In this document: positions 40,944 through 54,583 of the stretch, one piece after another
Position numbering within the stretch: position 1 is the stretch's first letter
How the letters are laid out: every line of letters begins with the position of its first letter
From: Hankyongella ginsenosidimutans
GTDB lineage: Bacteria > Pseudomonadota > Alphaproteobacteria > Sphingomonadales > Sphingomonadaceae
Direction: 5' to 3'
Assembly: GCF_005144965.1 (NCBI RefSeq)
Contig: NZ_CP039704.1
Coordinates: 992,001 to 1,056,000 of the forward strand
Length of the DNA stretch: 64,000 nt
The notes under the pieces: model-generated
What the model was told of the DNA's origin: nothing
Seen by the model: only the letters and a program-made list of their open reading frames with translations
Databases searched by the model: none
Translations under genes and position numbers: made by a program

Positions 40944-42677
40944 TTACGCGTCGCGATCCGTATTGTCGCGGGCCCGGTTGAGCGCCGCCCCGAGGATGTC
41001 GCCGAGCGATGCGCCCGAGTCCGACGAGCCATACTGGGCCACCGCCTGCTGCTCTTCGGCGATTTCACGCGCCTTGATGGACAGTTGCGGGCGACGAGTC
41101 TGGCGATCCATCCCGACGATCAACGCATCGACCTTCTGGCCGACCTGGAAGCGGTCCGGACGCTGCTCGTCGCGGTCGCGCGACAGGTCGCCGCGGCGGA
41201 TGAACGCAATCGGCCCGCTGTCGCCGACCTGCACATCGATGCCGGCATCCTTCACCTCGACGACGGTGCAAGTGACCGTCTCGCCGCGACGCATCTCGGC
41301 GTTCGACGATGGCGAAGCCGGCGCGGACTGCGCACGGTTGTCCTCGAGCTGCTTGATGCCGAGGCTGATGCGCTCCTTCTCGGCGTCGACGTCGAGCACG
41401 ACCGCCTTCACTGCATCGCCGCGATTGTAGCGGCCGAGCGCTTCCTCGCCAGAGACGCCCCAGGCGATATCCGACATGTGCACCATGCCGTCGATATCGC
41501 CATCCAGCCCGATGAACAGGCCGAATTCGGTGGCGTTCTTGACCTCGCCCTCGACGACGGAGCCCACTGGATGGCGCTCGGTGAAGGCAAGCCACGGATT
41601 TTCCGCCGCCTGCTTGATGCCGAGCGAGATGCGGCGCTTGTCCGCATCGACCTCCAGCACCACCACATCCACTTCCTGGCTGGTGGAGACGATCTTGCCC
41701 GGGTGCACGTTCTTCTTCGTCCAGCTCATTTCCGAGACGTGGACCAGACCCTCCACACCGGCTTCCAGCTCCACGAAGGCGCCGTAGTCGGTGATGTTGG
41801 TCACGCGGCCGGAGAAGCGACCGCCGATCGGGTACTTGGCCTCCGCACCTTCCCACGGATCCGACTCAAGCTGCTTCATGCCGAGCGAAATGCGCTGGGT
41901 GTCGCGGTTGATGCGGACGATCTGCACGCGCACGGTGTCGCCGATGTTGATGACTTCCGACGGGTGGGCAACGCGACGATAGCTCATGTCGGTCACGTGC
42001 AGCAGACCGTCGACGCCACCGAGGTCAACGAACGCACCGTAATCGGTGATGTTCTTGACCACGCCATCGACGATTGCGCCTTCCACCAGGTTGGCGATCA
42101 GGCTGGTACGCTGCTCGGCGCGGGTTTCCTCGAGCACCGCGCGGCGCGACACTACGATGTTGCCACGACGGCGATCCATTTTCAGAATCTGGAACGGCTG
42201 CGGAATGTCCATCAGCGGCGCGACATCGCGCACCGGACGTACATCGACCTGGCTGCCCGGCAGGAACGCCACGGCACCCGACAGATCGACGGTGAAACCG
42301 CCCTTGACGCGACCGAAGATCACGCCTTCGACGCGCTCACCAGCCTGGAACTGCTCTTCCAGCTTGTTCCACGAGGCTTCGCGGCGGGCGCGGTCGCGGC
42401 TGAGCATGGCCTCGCCGTTCGCGTTCTCGACGCGGTCGACATAAACTTCGACGTCGTCGCCGGCCTTGATGTCCGCCTGCTGGCCCGGCGCTGCGAATTC
42501 GCGCAGCGGCACGCGGCCTTCCGACTTCAGTCCGACGTCGATCACGACCATGTCGTTTTCGATGGCGGTCACACGGCCCTTGACCACGCGCCCTTCAAAA
42601 CCACCTTCCGCGCCGAAGCTTTGCTCCAGCATTGCGGCGAATTCATCGCGCGCGGAGCCAAATCCTTGAGATGCCAT
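40944..42677 (-). CDS. rpsA: 30S ribosomal protein S1
   Basis: 577 residues in one uninterrupted frame. Six S1 OB-fold domains follow each other: GRVTAIENDMVVIDVGLKSE, GVIFGRVKGGFTVDLSGAVA, then GVVKNITDYGAFVDLGGVDG, GRVTNITDYGAFVELEAGVE, GEVKNATEFGLFIGLDGDID and a last divergent one (VVEVKDAGIDVQVGDSGPI). Binds mRNA and helps 30S initiation. Its intact frame, among so many broken genes, is notable. It is followed by an intrinsic terminator. It lies 149 bases downstream of cmk in the usual order cmk-rpsA-ihfB. Confidence 0.98.
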   Translation of the reverse strand: MASQGFGSARDEFAAMLEQSFGAEGGFEGRVVKGRVTAIENDMVVIDVGLKSEGRVPLREFAAPGQQADIKAGDDVEVYVDRVENANGEAMLSRDRARREASWNKLEEQFQAGERVEGVIFGRVKGGFTVDLSGAVAFLPGSQVDVRPVRDVAPLMDIPQPFQILKMDRRRGNIVVSRRAVLEETRAEQRTSLIANLVEGAIVDGVVKNITDYGAFVDLGGVDGLLHVTDMSYRRVAHPSEVINIGDTVRVQIVRINRDTQRISLGMKQLESDPWEGAEAKYPIGGRFSGRVTNITDYGAFVELEAGVEGLVHVSEMSWTKKNVHPGKIVSTSQEVDVVVLEVDADKRRISLGIKQAAENPWLAFTERHPVGSVVEGEVKNATEFGLFIGLDGDIDGMVHMSDIAWGVSGEEALGRYNRGDAVKAVVLDVDAEKERISLGIKQLEDNRAQSAPASPSSNAEMRRGETVTCTVVEVKDAGIDVQVGDSGPIAFIRRGDLSRDRDEQRPDRFQVGQKVDALIVGMDRQTRRPQLSIKAREIAEEQQAVAQYGSSDSGASLGDILGAALNRARDNTDRDA

Positions 42678-42826
42678 TCTAAAAAGTCCTTTCAGTCATT
42701 GTTGCGGGCCGACCGGTTGTCTCCGGCGGTCTACCGCCATCCGGATTCCGGATAGCGGCCTGGGTTCAATGCATAACGGCTGCGCCCACGATGGCTTTCC
42801 ACCGTGTGTGCGGCCGGATTCGGTGA

Positions 42827-44839
<2,013 letters not shown>

Positions 44840-44845
44840 GGCGTC

Positions 44846-45009
44846 CTCGTGTCCCGAATCTGAACTCATCACACTCAATATCAGGTCCGGCTGGATTTCA
44901 GCTTCGAAAAGAGCATGAGCAACCCATTGTTTCTCATGCCCTTTCCAGAATCGACGTTCGCGTCAGCGCCAATATCATCGTGTGGCGAACGTCGCTTCCA
45001 CGACACGAG
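44846..45009. mobile_element. Terminal-inverted-repeat element, family E, copy 2
   Basis: CTCGTGTCCCGAATCTGAA at the left and CGCTTCCACGACACGAG at the right. It aligns with the reverse complement of 20345-20510 at about 70% or more by eye. It lies directly before the aroA start, so its edge contributes to the aroA ribosome site (GAGGAC), and it fills the space between aroA and the TIGR02300 gene. Confidence 0.78.
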
Positions 45010-45170
45010 GAAAACAGGGGTGAGGCGAAAACGAAAACTCTTTGACAGCCGCATGACGCTATGGCAAGCGCTCGCCCCACGCGGCAGGGCCAGCCCCTCG
45101 CCGCGCTTTATCCGTTCGGTTTATCGCCGCATACGCCCCTCGAAGGCGCGCGGCGTCATGGAGGCAACCG

Positions 45171-45494
45171 GTGATCAAGCCCGAGTGGGGTTCCAAGCAT
45201 AGCTGCCCGCGCTGCGCCACGCGCTTCTACGATATGGGCAAGGCCGACCCGGTGACCTGCATCAACTGCGGTTATGCCTGGACGCCGGAGCCGATCCTGA
45301 AATCGAAGCAGCCGCTGCCCTTCCAGGAGCAGGCACCGCAGGCCGGCAATGGCGAGATCGAGGACGCCGACCTGCTGGTCGACGACGCCGACCTCGATGT
45401 CGAGGACGACGACGAGTCGACCGGTGACGTCAGCATCGACGACGACGATGCCGACCTCGCGGACGTGGTTGACCCGAACCGCGAGGACGAATAG
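45171..45494 (+). CDS. TIGR02300 family zinc-ribbon acidic protein
   Basis: 107 residues, in one frame, with a GTG start and GGAGG seven bases upstream. The N-terminus has two Cys pairs (SCPRCATRFYDMGKADPVTC then INCGY), a zinc ribbon; the C-terminal half is very acidic (many D and E). This fits TIGR02300, a family confined to alphaproteobacteria and of unknown function. It is divergent from aroA, a usual arrangement. Confidence 0.9.
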   Translation: MIKPEWGSKHSCPRCATRFYDMGKADPVTCINCGYAWTPEPILKSKQPLPFQEQAPQAGNGEIEDADLLVDDADLDVEDDDESTGDVSIDDDDADLADVVDPNREDE

Positions 45495-45583
45495 GCCCGA
45501 ACGGGCTTGCATGGCGCACGCACTCTGGACTATGCGTGCGCCTCCTGAAATTTGACCGGGATCCCGACCGGTCATCTGGACGT

Positions 45584-45658
<75 letters not shown>

Positions 45659-45745
45659 ATACTTCACTCTCATTACTTTGATATCAAATTCTGCCAGTAT
45701 AGCCCAAGAGCACTGTGGCTTACAGCGCAGCTCAGCTTGATATTT

Positions 45746-45848
45746 TGAGCGGTTTTCGATCTGATCGAATCAGATCGCCGCTCTATGTTTTTGTTTTGCC
45801 GCGATTCCTCAACCAGAAGATGAGTCCATCTGCCTGGAAATCACTCTA
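45746..45848. repeat. Intergenic repeat, family C, second copy
   Basis: Shares with 20040-20121 the stretch CGCTCTATG-TTTTGTTTTGCCGCG, AGATGA-TCCATCTG-CTGGAAATC and the CTCTAA end. Its left half is longer and contains the inverted pair GATCTGATCGAATCAGATC. It ends one base before the stop codon of the next gene. Confidence 0.7.
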
Positions 45849-45849
45849 A

Positions 45850-46550
45850 TCAAGATTTAGGCAACACTACAATATCTGCGCTCTTGATATCGGTATAGGC
45901 CCCGCCATCACCATCCGCGCGGAATATAATGGGGACTTCAGCAGTCCGCCCGCAAATGGTGAATTGCCAAACTTCCTTCCACGAACCGACATAACGAACG
46001 CCATAAATATCCGGACCCAGATCTTTGTCTTCGGAGTCAATACGAGTTCGGCCAAATTGTACATCGTTAGGCGCACAGCTCGCATCCATTTTCTTGATAG
46101 TCATGTATGCTGCGGCAGCAGCCTGGCCGCTGGTGTCGCGCATGATTGACAGATTTGCGTAGGATTTTCCCTCATTGGTTGTGACTGCAAGCAACGATGA
46201 GTCGGGTTTTGGAGAACGGCATACCGAAAGACATCGTTCTTCGGGCAACCATTGTGCCGGGCATAAACGGACCAGCCATTACGTAGACTATTGTTCAATA
46301 CACCCTCAAGGATTGATCGAGCCAGTGATCGGGGTGGTTTCAACGATCGTGATGGACGTGGGCTGACATAGCTTCTGCGCACTCGCCCTCGCCTTGGCAG
46401 TGATCGTTACCGCGTCTAGGATCGCACCATCGTCGGGTTTCGGGAGCGAGAATCAAGTTCGGTGATGAGCTGTATCACCTGAGCATTCTGGGCATAGGTT
46501 GGCGAATTTGCCGCCACTAACGCTAAGGAAAACACAACACCAAACTTCAT
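45850..46550 (-). CDS. Secreted protein of unknown function
   Basis: About 232 residues. Signal peptide MKFGVVFSLALVAANSPTYAQ, cleaved after AQ. ATG 46550 is preceded by CGGAGGAAAT. The mature protein has a short helical region (AQVIQLITELDSRSRNP) and, at the C-terminus, YMTIKKMDASCAPNDVQFG and SWKEVWQFTICGRTAEVPII; two or more Cys could form a disulfide. The frame changes near 46425, 46325 and 46200. I do not recognise the family. It may not belong to the polysaccharide cluster but to its edge. Confidence 0.6.
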
Positions 46551-46578
46551 ATTTCCTCCGTTCGCTCGCGCTGCGTAA

Positions 46579-47888
46579 TCACGCCAATCCAAGCTGGCCA
46601 AGCCCCAGGGCTGCACGGATGCGCTCCGGGAGCTTCGACAGCGGGAATTGGTCTGCCACCGGGTCCAGTCTTGCGCCGCTATCCGTGAAATACCCTATTC
46701 CATTATGCTCGCCATTCTTGATGGCGACGAATGCCACAGAGTCGCGCAGCCGCTGATAGGGCACGTTGCCGACGGTAAAGCCGAAATCTTCTGCAATGTC
46801 GTCCGGATACGTGAGCATGACAAAGAGATCGCTGCCACGATTGTCCACTTCGAACAGGTCTTGCCCATCATCGCCGCGCGCATTGGCCAGCAGCACTTGA
46901 GCTCGTGCCGCCTCAGCCTCGTCCTGGCAGCGGACGATGAAGTCTCGGGACATGCGCGGCTCCACTGAAGCGAAAGGAACGCCGATCGCCCTGAGGAAGG
47001 TGGCGTGATCTTTGAGCCGCCAGTAGAATTTTGCTCGGGGTAAGGCTCTTGGTGGAGGCCGGTCGCGATCATGATCCGCGCGTGAGGCAAGCAGCGCTGA
47101 ATTCTCGCGAGGACTTGATCGTATAGCCTGTAAATATCGAGCAGGGGTCTGCCCCAGCCGGAACATACCAATCCGGGTTTCGACGTGTACCTTTATAAAT
47201 AGGCGAACAATACATGTAATGATGCTGAATGTGCGCGCCTGCATTCAGGAAAAGAGAGGCAAAATCTGGCCTCGTTCGCCTGAGGCACCACGCGAAGACA
47301 TCACTAAGAAGCAAGTCAAGAAACATGGATTTAAACCAGCCTCGCGAAATTGACCGGCGTGCATATTCATAATAGCGGGAATAGTGTGCCGGTGCCGCGC
47401 AGACGGCTGCACCGTAAAGTAGATCAAGAACGGAGCGGGTGGTCAGCCGGGACTGTGCATTGTCGTTCACAGCTTGGGATGCTGCTCTGTAAAGTGATTT
47501 TACTGGGCCAGGTGCGATGATTTCGGTCGGCGTCAAGGGTCCGGCACGAAAATGCCGGAGATTTCAGGCGCATTTTGCATTCATGGGGCTGATGGCACCG
47601 ACCTTGAGGCCTTTTCTTCAAGCTGCTCCCAAATTTGAACGAGGTCATGATTGACGACGTCCCCGAGGCGGAAAATACCGTGCTGGGCAAAGGCTAGGCC
47701 CGTATGGGCCGTGACCCATTGTATCCAGGGTTCCAGTTCCTCATAGCGCTGTTCAGATGTTGTGCGGGCAAAGCCATGATTGTGTAAAACTTGCGCAGAG
47801 TCGGTAATTCTCCACGTTCTATATACCCCAGGAGATAGTCAAAATTGACTTCATTCAGCTCAAGAAATAGAAGCGGCTGGCGTGCCAT
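46579..47888 (-). CDS. Alkaline-phosphatase-superfamily (type I phosphodiesterase-like) protein of polysaccharide locus
   Basis: About 435 residues. It starts MARQPLLFLELNEVNFDYLL, with metal-binding-type N-terminal E/N, then TAHTGLAFAQHGIFRLGD and TPTEIIAPGPVKSLYRAA. The C-terminus has NRGSDLFVMLTYPDDIAEDF. Proteins of this type recur in O-antigen and capsule clusters; their reaction is not settled (possibly phosphoester cleavage or transfer). The frame changes about five times (47790, 47590-47530, 47100, 47030). It is divergent from the first glycosyltransferase gene. Confidence 0.6.
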
Positions 47889-48003
47889 ACAAAAACAATT
47901 CCCTTCTCAAACTATACTTATACCATTCAAGAGTTTTGCTTGACTATGTACAATTTATTTTAGATGGAGCAGTGATAGATATTTTTAGGGTATATATTGA
48001 AAA

Positions 48004-49125
48004 ATGGCAAAACCTGAAAGAAGCCAGAAACGCTTGCTGTACGTCGTTAGTCCGGCAAAATTCTTTGTGACTCATCGCTTGCCCTTAGCCTTGGCGGCAC
48101 GATCCCATGGATTTGAGGTTGCTGTATGCACGCCAGACGGCCCTGGTGTCGATGCGATTCAGCAGCATGGCCTCACATGGATGGACCTGAAGATGGATCG
48201 CGGCGGCATGAACCCACTACGTGACATGATGACGCTGGCTCGGTTATGCCGACTCTACAGGTATTGGCAGCCCGACATTGTCCATCATGTCACCCTCAAG
48301 CCGGTACTCTATGGTACTGTAGCTGCCCGAATGGCCCGTGTGAACAGGGTGGTGAACGCCATTTCCGGTATGGGTTATCTTTTACGGGCGGAGGTTGGAA
48401 GGCTGGACTGGCAACCGCCTTGTATCGACTATGTCTTCGCCATCGCGACATGGCCGTTATCGTCCAAAATCCTGATGACAAACATTTTTTCTACAGCGAC
48501 AACTGGTCCAGCCCGATAGCCTGCAGCTGATCACGGGGTCTGGGGTTGATCTGGAGAGATTTACGCCGAAACAGAGATCTGACGAAGATACCGCTCGTCC
48601 TATGGTCGTGCAGACCTGCCGGATGCTGGCGGATAAGGGTGTGCGGGAGTTTATCGCGGCTGCACGTCAGCTGCGCAGCAGCCATCCCGAGGCACGATTC
48701 GTCCTTGTCGGCGCGCCGGACCCGGGAATCCCACCGCCATCCCGATTGAAGAACTCGAGACGGCTGTACGTCAAGGTGATGTCGAGTGGTGGGGCGAGCG
48801 TTCCGACATTCCCGAAATTCTGGCCCGCGCCACAGTCTATGTCCTGGCATCCTATCGCGAGGGCTTGTCCAAAGCGCTTATCGAGGCGGCCGCCGCGGGC
48901 CTGCCGCTCGTGACGACAGACACCACAGGCTGCCGCGACGTCGTGCGCGATGGCGAAAACGGCCTGCTCGTCCCACCGCGCGATGCTGGTGCTCTGGCAG
49001 TTGCCATTGCACGCCTGCTCGATGATCCAGAACTTCGGGAGCGACTTGGCAAAGCGGCCCGAGCCGACGCTGAAGCCCGCTATGGAATTGACGGCATTAT
49101 CGCCGCTCAGCTCGCGCTATACTGA
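48004..49125 (+). CDS. Glycosyltransferase, GT4 family
   Basis: About 372 residues, with two Rossmann-type lobes. N-terminal: RLLYVVSPAKFFVTHRLPLA, DIVHHVTLKPVLYGTVAARM and AISGMGYLL. C-terminal: MVVQTCRMLADKGVREFIAA and the nucleotide-sugar EX7E-type motif in ASYREGLSKALIEAAAAGLP, then GENGLLVPPRDA. The frame changes near 48385, 48500-48520 and 48730. It resembles GT4 enzymes of bacterial polysaccharide clusters that add a second sugar; donor and acceptor are unknown. Its 3' end overlaps the convergent asnB by 19 bases. Confidence 0.82.
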
Positions 49126-51044
49126 GCATCCCACCAAGCCTGAAACATCAGGACATCCCATAAGTGATTGTGCCAGCGTCGGCGGCCCTGTTGGTGTTCC
49201 TGCCAGTAGCGCGTGATGATATCAGGCTCGAAAATGCCCTGCGCCTTTATGCGCCGGGGATCGAGCAAGTCTTCCGCCCAATGCTTCAGCGGGCCCTTCA
49301 GCCAGGCTTCAACGGGTACGCCAAAGCCCATTTTCGGGCGATCAACAATGGATTGCGGGACATGCCGATAAAGCAGCCTACGCAGCGGCAGCTTGCCCGT
49401 GTTGCCGTTTATCTTTGCATCGAGCTGCATCTGCCAGGCGAACTCGGCCACACGATGATCCAGAAACGGCACCCGAGCTTCCAGGCTGACGGCCATACTG
49501 GCGCGGTCCACTTTCACCAGTATGTCATCCGGCAGATACGTGAGGGTATCCATCGCCATCATCCGGTGCGCGAAATCGAGCTGCGGAAAAGGCGTGCTGG
49601 CGATCAGCGTTCCCGGTTCGCGCCCGCCAATCACAAGCTGTTCCGGCTGTGACCAGTGCGACACCAACTGGCGATACAGCGCATCATCCGTATCTGCCTC
49701 AAGCAGGCTTGCCAGCTTGGGCAGCCTGTCTGCGACCGCGGCCTGCCGGACGCGTGCCGGCAGCAGGGTATTGACTGCCCCAAGCACGGTTCCGAGCTGC
49801 GGGCTCTGCATGGCGCGCGCCAGCATCCGGCGCAGACCCGACGGCAGTTTTCCAATATTGCGACGCAACCATACCGCCTGAAAATAACGATTATAGCCGC
49901 CGAAGATTTCATCCCCGCATCGCCGGAAAGGCTGACCGTCACATGCGCCTTGGTCAGCTTGCTCAGCAGCAGGGTCGGGATTTGCGACGAGTCCGCGAAC
50001 GGCTCATCCCAAATGTGCGGTAGTTGCGGCACCACATCCAGCGCATCGCGGGGCTGGACATAAAGCTCTGTATGATCCGTGCCCAGATGGCGCGCAACCG
50101 CTTTGCCGTGTTCCGCCTCATTGTAGGCTTTTTCATGAAAACCCATGGAGAAGGTCTTCACAGGCGATGCAGATTGCGCCTGCATCAGTGCTACGATCAG
50201 CGAGGAGTCTATGCCGCCGGACAGAAAAGCGCCCGTTGGCACATCGGAGTCCATGCGGCGCAGCACGGCATCCTTGAGCAGCGATTCAAGTTCATCCAGC
50301 ATTGCAGGCGTATCAGCACGTGCGCTGTATTGTCCGCGCAGTGCGGCCTCTTCAAAGCTCCAGTAACATTTCAAAATCCGGGAACCGGTCCCGCTCAGCG
50401 TCAGATAGTGAGCCTGCGGCAGCTTGCTGATATTCTTCCAGATACTATGCGGTGTCGGCACGTAATTATGACGCAGGAAAAGGCAAAGCGCATCGCGGTC
50501 CAGTTCGCGGCGCACATGTGGATGCGCGTTCAATGCCTTGAGTTCCGACCCGAACACAAAGCCACCCTCGACCCAGCCATAATAGAGCGGCTTTTCGCCG
50601 AAGCGATCACGCGCCAGAGTCAGGGCACGCTCTTTGCGGTCCCACAGCGCCAGCGCAAACATGCCGTTGCTGCGCCTCAGGGTCTCTTCAAGCCCCCAGA
50701 AACTTATGCCGGCCAGCAGCACTTCGGTATCGGAATGGCCGCGCCAGTCCGGTGCGGTGCCCGCAGACACGAGCTCGGCGCGCAGATCCCTGTGATTGTA
50801 GATCTCGCCGTTGTAGACCAGCACATAACGGCCATCCGCTGACTCCATGGGCTGACGCCCGGCTGGCGACAAATCAGGATGGACAACCGGCGATGGCCGA
50901 GCGCCACGCCGGCCTCATCATCAATCAATGCTGCGCATCATCCGGCCCGCGATGCGCGATGGCTTGCGTCATGCGATTGATCGTTGGCTGCAAATCCAGC
51001 TTGCTGGCCCGTCCATTAAAGAGAAATCCGGCTATGCCGCACAT
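49107..51044 (-). CDS. asnB: Asparagine synthase, glutamine-hydrolysing (polysaccharide-locus type)
   Basis: About 640 residues. MCGIAGFLFNGRA gives the catalytic Cys at position 2; RRLSI, then NGEIYNHRDLRAEL and GMFALALWDRKERALTLARD complete the class II amidotransferase. The synthase domain has the PP-loop FLSGGIDSSLIVALMQA and VSLSGDAG. Unlike the protein at 12550, this one keeps every key residue. In polysaccharide clusters such AsnB-type enzymes may amidate uronic acids rather than make asparagine; this is inference. The frame changes near 50920, 50865 and 49900. It lies 10 bases downstream of the methyltransferase. Confidence 0.9.
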
Positions 51045-51054
51045 ATTGATACTT

Positions 51055-51890
51055 TCATTCAGCAGCGCCCGCTTTTATGCCAACGGCGCACCAGTACGGT
51101 GCATGTGCGCTGAATTTAACCTGTTCAAGACCAGCATCGCGCATCATTTTTCGATTTCCTGGCGCGTAAAGCGCTGCTCCAGCCGGGTGCCGAAACGATC
51201 CAGTGCATCCGTGCGCATTACATAGAATGATTTCGCACGATAGTAGGACAGAGGCAGGCCTTCTGCAGGAAAACCCATTTTTCTACAAGGCGGGCCATCC
51301 GCGCCAGCGGCCAATAAACCAAAACCGCAATCCCCTGGCTCATGACGTAGCGCGGTCCATGGGGCAGTCGTGATATCACGGCCCGGCCAAGCTCCGAGGC
51401 TTGCCATAGCGCTCGGAACCACCAGGGCCCATCAAAGCGATAGTAGAGGTAAAGCAGAAATGGTGCGCCGGGCTTTAGCTTGGCAACGCAGGATACAAGA
51501 CCAGCGGCCGTGTCTGGCATATGATGGAGCACGCCCAGAGAATACCCAAAATCAAGGCTGTTACCCCTGATTTCTGGCATATCTCCAATGCTGCTGAGCA
51601 GGAACTCACAATTCGAGTAAGCGGCGAGGTTTCGGCGCGCCACCGCAAGGGCCGCCTCGCTGGCATCCACGCAGACGAGCCTGGAAATACGCCCCGCAAC
51701 CACCGACGCCCATCGGCCACTGCCGCATCCAAAATCTGCGCCGCATGCGTCTGCTGGCAATTCATTCCAGGGAAAATCTCAAAATATTCATTAAATATTT
51801 TTTCTTCTCGTCATCAGATAAAATTGACTGATCAAATCTGGTCCATTCATCACCGAAACCCGCGGTAACATCATAGTCAACATTAGACAT
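51055..51890 (-). CDS. Class I SAM-dependent methyltransferase
   Basis: About 278 residues. The start MSNVDYDVTAGFGDEWTRFD is common in methyltransferases of surface-polysaccharide clusters. Motif I: ADFGCGSGRWASVVAGRI; then LVCVDASEAALAVARRNL, LGVLHHMPDTAAGLVSCVAK and LKPGAPFLLYLYYRFDG. After a frame change near 51245 it continues GLPLSYYRAKSFYVMRTDAL and ends AVGIKAGAAE. Another frame change lies near 51765. It sits upstream of asnB with a gap of 10 bases, so the two are one operon. The methylated substrate is unknown. Confidence 0.83.
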
Positions 51891-52049
51891 ATGTGATTGT
51901 CTTTCTTGTATCGCCGATATCATAATTTTAGAGATACACCCTGTACGCCATTGACTTGTGCAAGCCGCATACCGCAATGGTTATGCCAATTGCAACGCTT
52001 GATAACCAGGGCTTTGGCACATAGAAGCGCACATTCGCTGCATCATTCA

Positions 52050-53158
52050 TGACGGAAATCCTGTTTGCCCGCCCCGCTTAATGTTCTTTTGTTGTTCGCC
52101 ACCTCTGCAATAGGTGGCGCCGAGCGCAGCCTGACGCGCATGGCGCTGTGCAGACCGAATGGGCCGGTGCATTATACCCTGGCGACGTTGGGAGAAGAAG
52201 GCGACTGGACACAATGGGCCCGCAGCCAAGGCGCAGACGCGATCGCCCTTGCCGGATCACCTGCAGCACCACGTCACAAGGTGCGGGCGCTCGTCGATTT
52301 ATGGCGACAACTCAAGCCGGACTTTATCTACGTCATGGGCCTGCGCCCCGCGACACTCGTTCGGGCGCTGCGACCTTTCATGCCGAGGACAAGAATTGTC
52401 CATGGCATCCGCGGTAATGTGGAACCAGGAACTCCCCTTGGGCGCGATTACAGACGCGTTGAGTGGCCGCAGCGATTTCTCACCGATCATTACATTACAA
52501 ATGCGGAAGTCACAAAACGCAGTCTTGCTCGCCTGATCTCGGTATCGCCGTTACGCATCGACGTTGTATACAATGGTATTGAAGCACCCGAAGGGCCGCC
52601 GATAGCCTGGCCTGAACGCGCGCGCGAAATTGTCAGTGTTGCAAACCTTTTACCGGTCAAGGGGCATATCCGTTTCTCGAGGCAATCAAGCAAGTCGTGA
52701 CAGAATTGCCGGAGACAAGATTCCGTTTCATCGGCCGCGATGACATGAATGGAGCAGTCGCCAGGGCCGTACAGGAAGCCGGGCTTGAACAGCATGTGAT
52801 CCTGCACGGCTATGATCGTCATCCGGAGCAGTGGGTGGCACAAGCACAGATGCTCGCAATGCATTCACTTTGGGGAGGGCTGCCCGACTGCAATTTTGGA
52901 GGCAATGTCATATGGTACACCCGTCGTTTCATATGCAACTGGCGGCATTCCTGAGATTGTAGATCATGGTCGGGATGGATTGCTGGTGCCACCAAAGGAT
53001 ACCGTAGAAATGGCGGCAGCGATTCTGCGCTTGTTGCGTGACCGGAAACGGCTGCATCCTACGGACTAGCAGGCCGCGCCAAAGTACTTGAGCGTTTCAC
53101 TCTCGCCGCAACGGCTGATGCGCATATGGAGATATTTAGCAAACTGGCCGCAAGATAG
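52050..53158 (+). CDS. Glycosyltransferase, GT4 family
   Basis: About 370 residues. N-terminal lobe: NVLLLFATSAIGGAERSLTR, YVMGLRPATLVRALRPF and VHGIRGNV. C-terminal lobe: IVSVANLLPVKGH, FRFIGRDDMNGAVARAV, then EAMSYGTPVVSYATGGIPEI and DGLLVPPKDTVEM, the GT4 donor site. ATG 52050 (MTEILFARPA) needs a frame change at about 52078; TTG 52065 is an alternative start. Further changes lie near 52670, 52895 and 53060. It reads away from the methyltransferase at 51890 across a 160-base gap. Confidence 0.82.
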
Positions 53159-53260
53159 AATTGATCTCAATTCCATTCAATTTGACATTGCTATAATTTT
53201 ACAAGGCAGACGCGAATTATTGCGCAGACCAAATTATTAAAAATTTAGGAATAAGTATAT

Positions 53261-54574
53261 TTATTTCTCTCCTGTATCGGCACTCAATTTTATACAATAC
53301 AGAATTTTTACCATGAAAATTGCTAGTATCATAAAACTATTATACCACCGAATGATCTTATTATTCCTATAAGATTGGCCATAAGATATATAAGTACAGC
53401 CATATATCCCTTCTGACTTTTGGATTTTTCATAGATTAGACGTAGCAACAACCCAAACAAGAAGGGGAAAATAAAAACGCCGACCGGGCCATAGTTGATA
53501 TAACCTTCACCCAAAAACCTATTGGATAGGTCGCGTTCAGTCCTGCGTAATCAAATAAACCAGGCAGTACATCGTTCTGGGCACGAAGCGTTCCATATAT
53601 CTCGGGTTTGAATGGGAAAAGCGAACGAGGCATGTAGGTTAGAACTACATCTTCGATCGGGGTGAGTCCAAAGTAGAAATTGTCACATCGGTATAAACAG
53701 GACGATAGCATTTCAAACTGGTCGAACGACTGGGTAAAACGCACAAAACTTAACCAAAGTATATTCGAAAAATTGAGTAATTGGTTTCAAATGCAAAGGA
53801 CACAAGAATCAGCCCAAGAATGCCCCGGTAGTAACAACGGATATCAGGATGATGATTTGATATAAAACTTGTATGTTTCTTACGTTATAATGATAAAACA
53901 ATATCACGATCATTAGCAGTGACAACAGAACTTGTCTTGATCCGATTATTCCAAAAATTAAGGCGACTAAAATAAATATTAATGTTAAAAAATTTTGTTT
54001 AAAGCGTGGGCTTCGCTGTTCACGTATGAAAGCATTAGAATAGTCAAAATTAGAGGTAATTGCAACAATAAAAATAAATATTGACCTTGGCCAGACCATG
54101 ATTTCAATATGTTTATTCTTAAATCTGACGAAAATAGTTGGATCGCGGAGCCAGAAGACAGTACATCTGGAAGTAATTTAGAAAACATAGCAACTGATAC
54201 TATTACAAGAATAAATGAAACATATCTGGCATTCTTATCACTACGAAAACTCAATTCCGGTAATATCATGTAGTCGGAAAGTTGTGCTCCAGCCAAGTAT
54301 CCAAAAATAAGCCCAAAAATACCTAAAAAGATAGACATAATGTTGCATAGAATAAAGATATATTATCTATAGGGTAATAATTATCAAAAACTGAAAAATC
54401 ATTTGGATAAAAGTATGTCAAAAAGCCGCGAATGGGATAGGCAAAAATAAAGCCGCATGATATAAATATGAGTGGCGACAAGAAACTGCGTTCATGAAAT
54501 TTATCTTCAAGCACGCCGGCGAGGATTATTAATAATACGATTGATACCCCAAGAGTTGTAAATACAGCAATCAT
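53261..54574 (-). CDS. Wzy-like polysaccharide polymerase
   Basis: About 435 residues, a multi-helix membrane protein. Hydrophobic segments: FTTLGVSIVLLIILAGVL, FLSPLIFISCGFIFAYPI, GIFGLIFGYLAG, YVSFILVIVSVAMF, LQLPLILTILML and GVFIFPFLFGLLLRLIYE. The polar loop with RSLFPFKPEIYG and GEGYINYGPVGVF resembles O-antigen polymerases. It is very A+T-rich for this genome. The frame changes near 54330, 53990, 53800, 53510 and 53320; allowing the last, it ends with KILYCIKLSADTGEK at 53261. It lies next to wzz, as expected for a Wzx/Wzy system. Wzy sequences are too variable for a certain call. Confidence 0.72.
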
Positions 54575-54583
54575 AGACTTAAC

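Noticed and set aside
41085-42755. Open frame of more than 550 codons opposite rpsA
   Set aside because: It mirrors the codon structure of rpsA in a high-GC genome, has no recognisable domain, and rpsA is unmistakable on the other strand.
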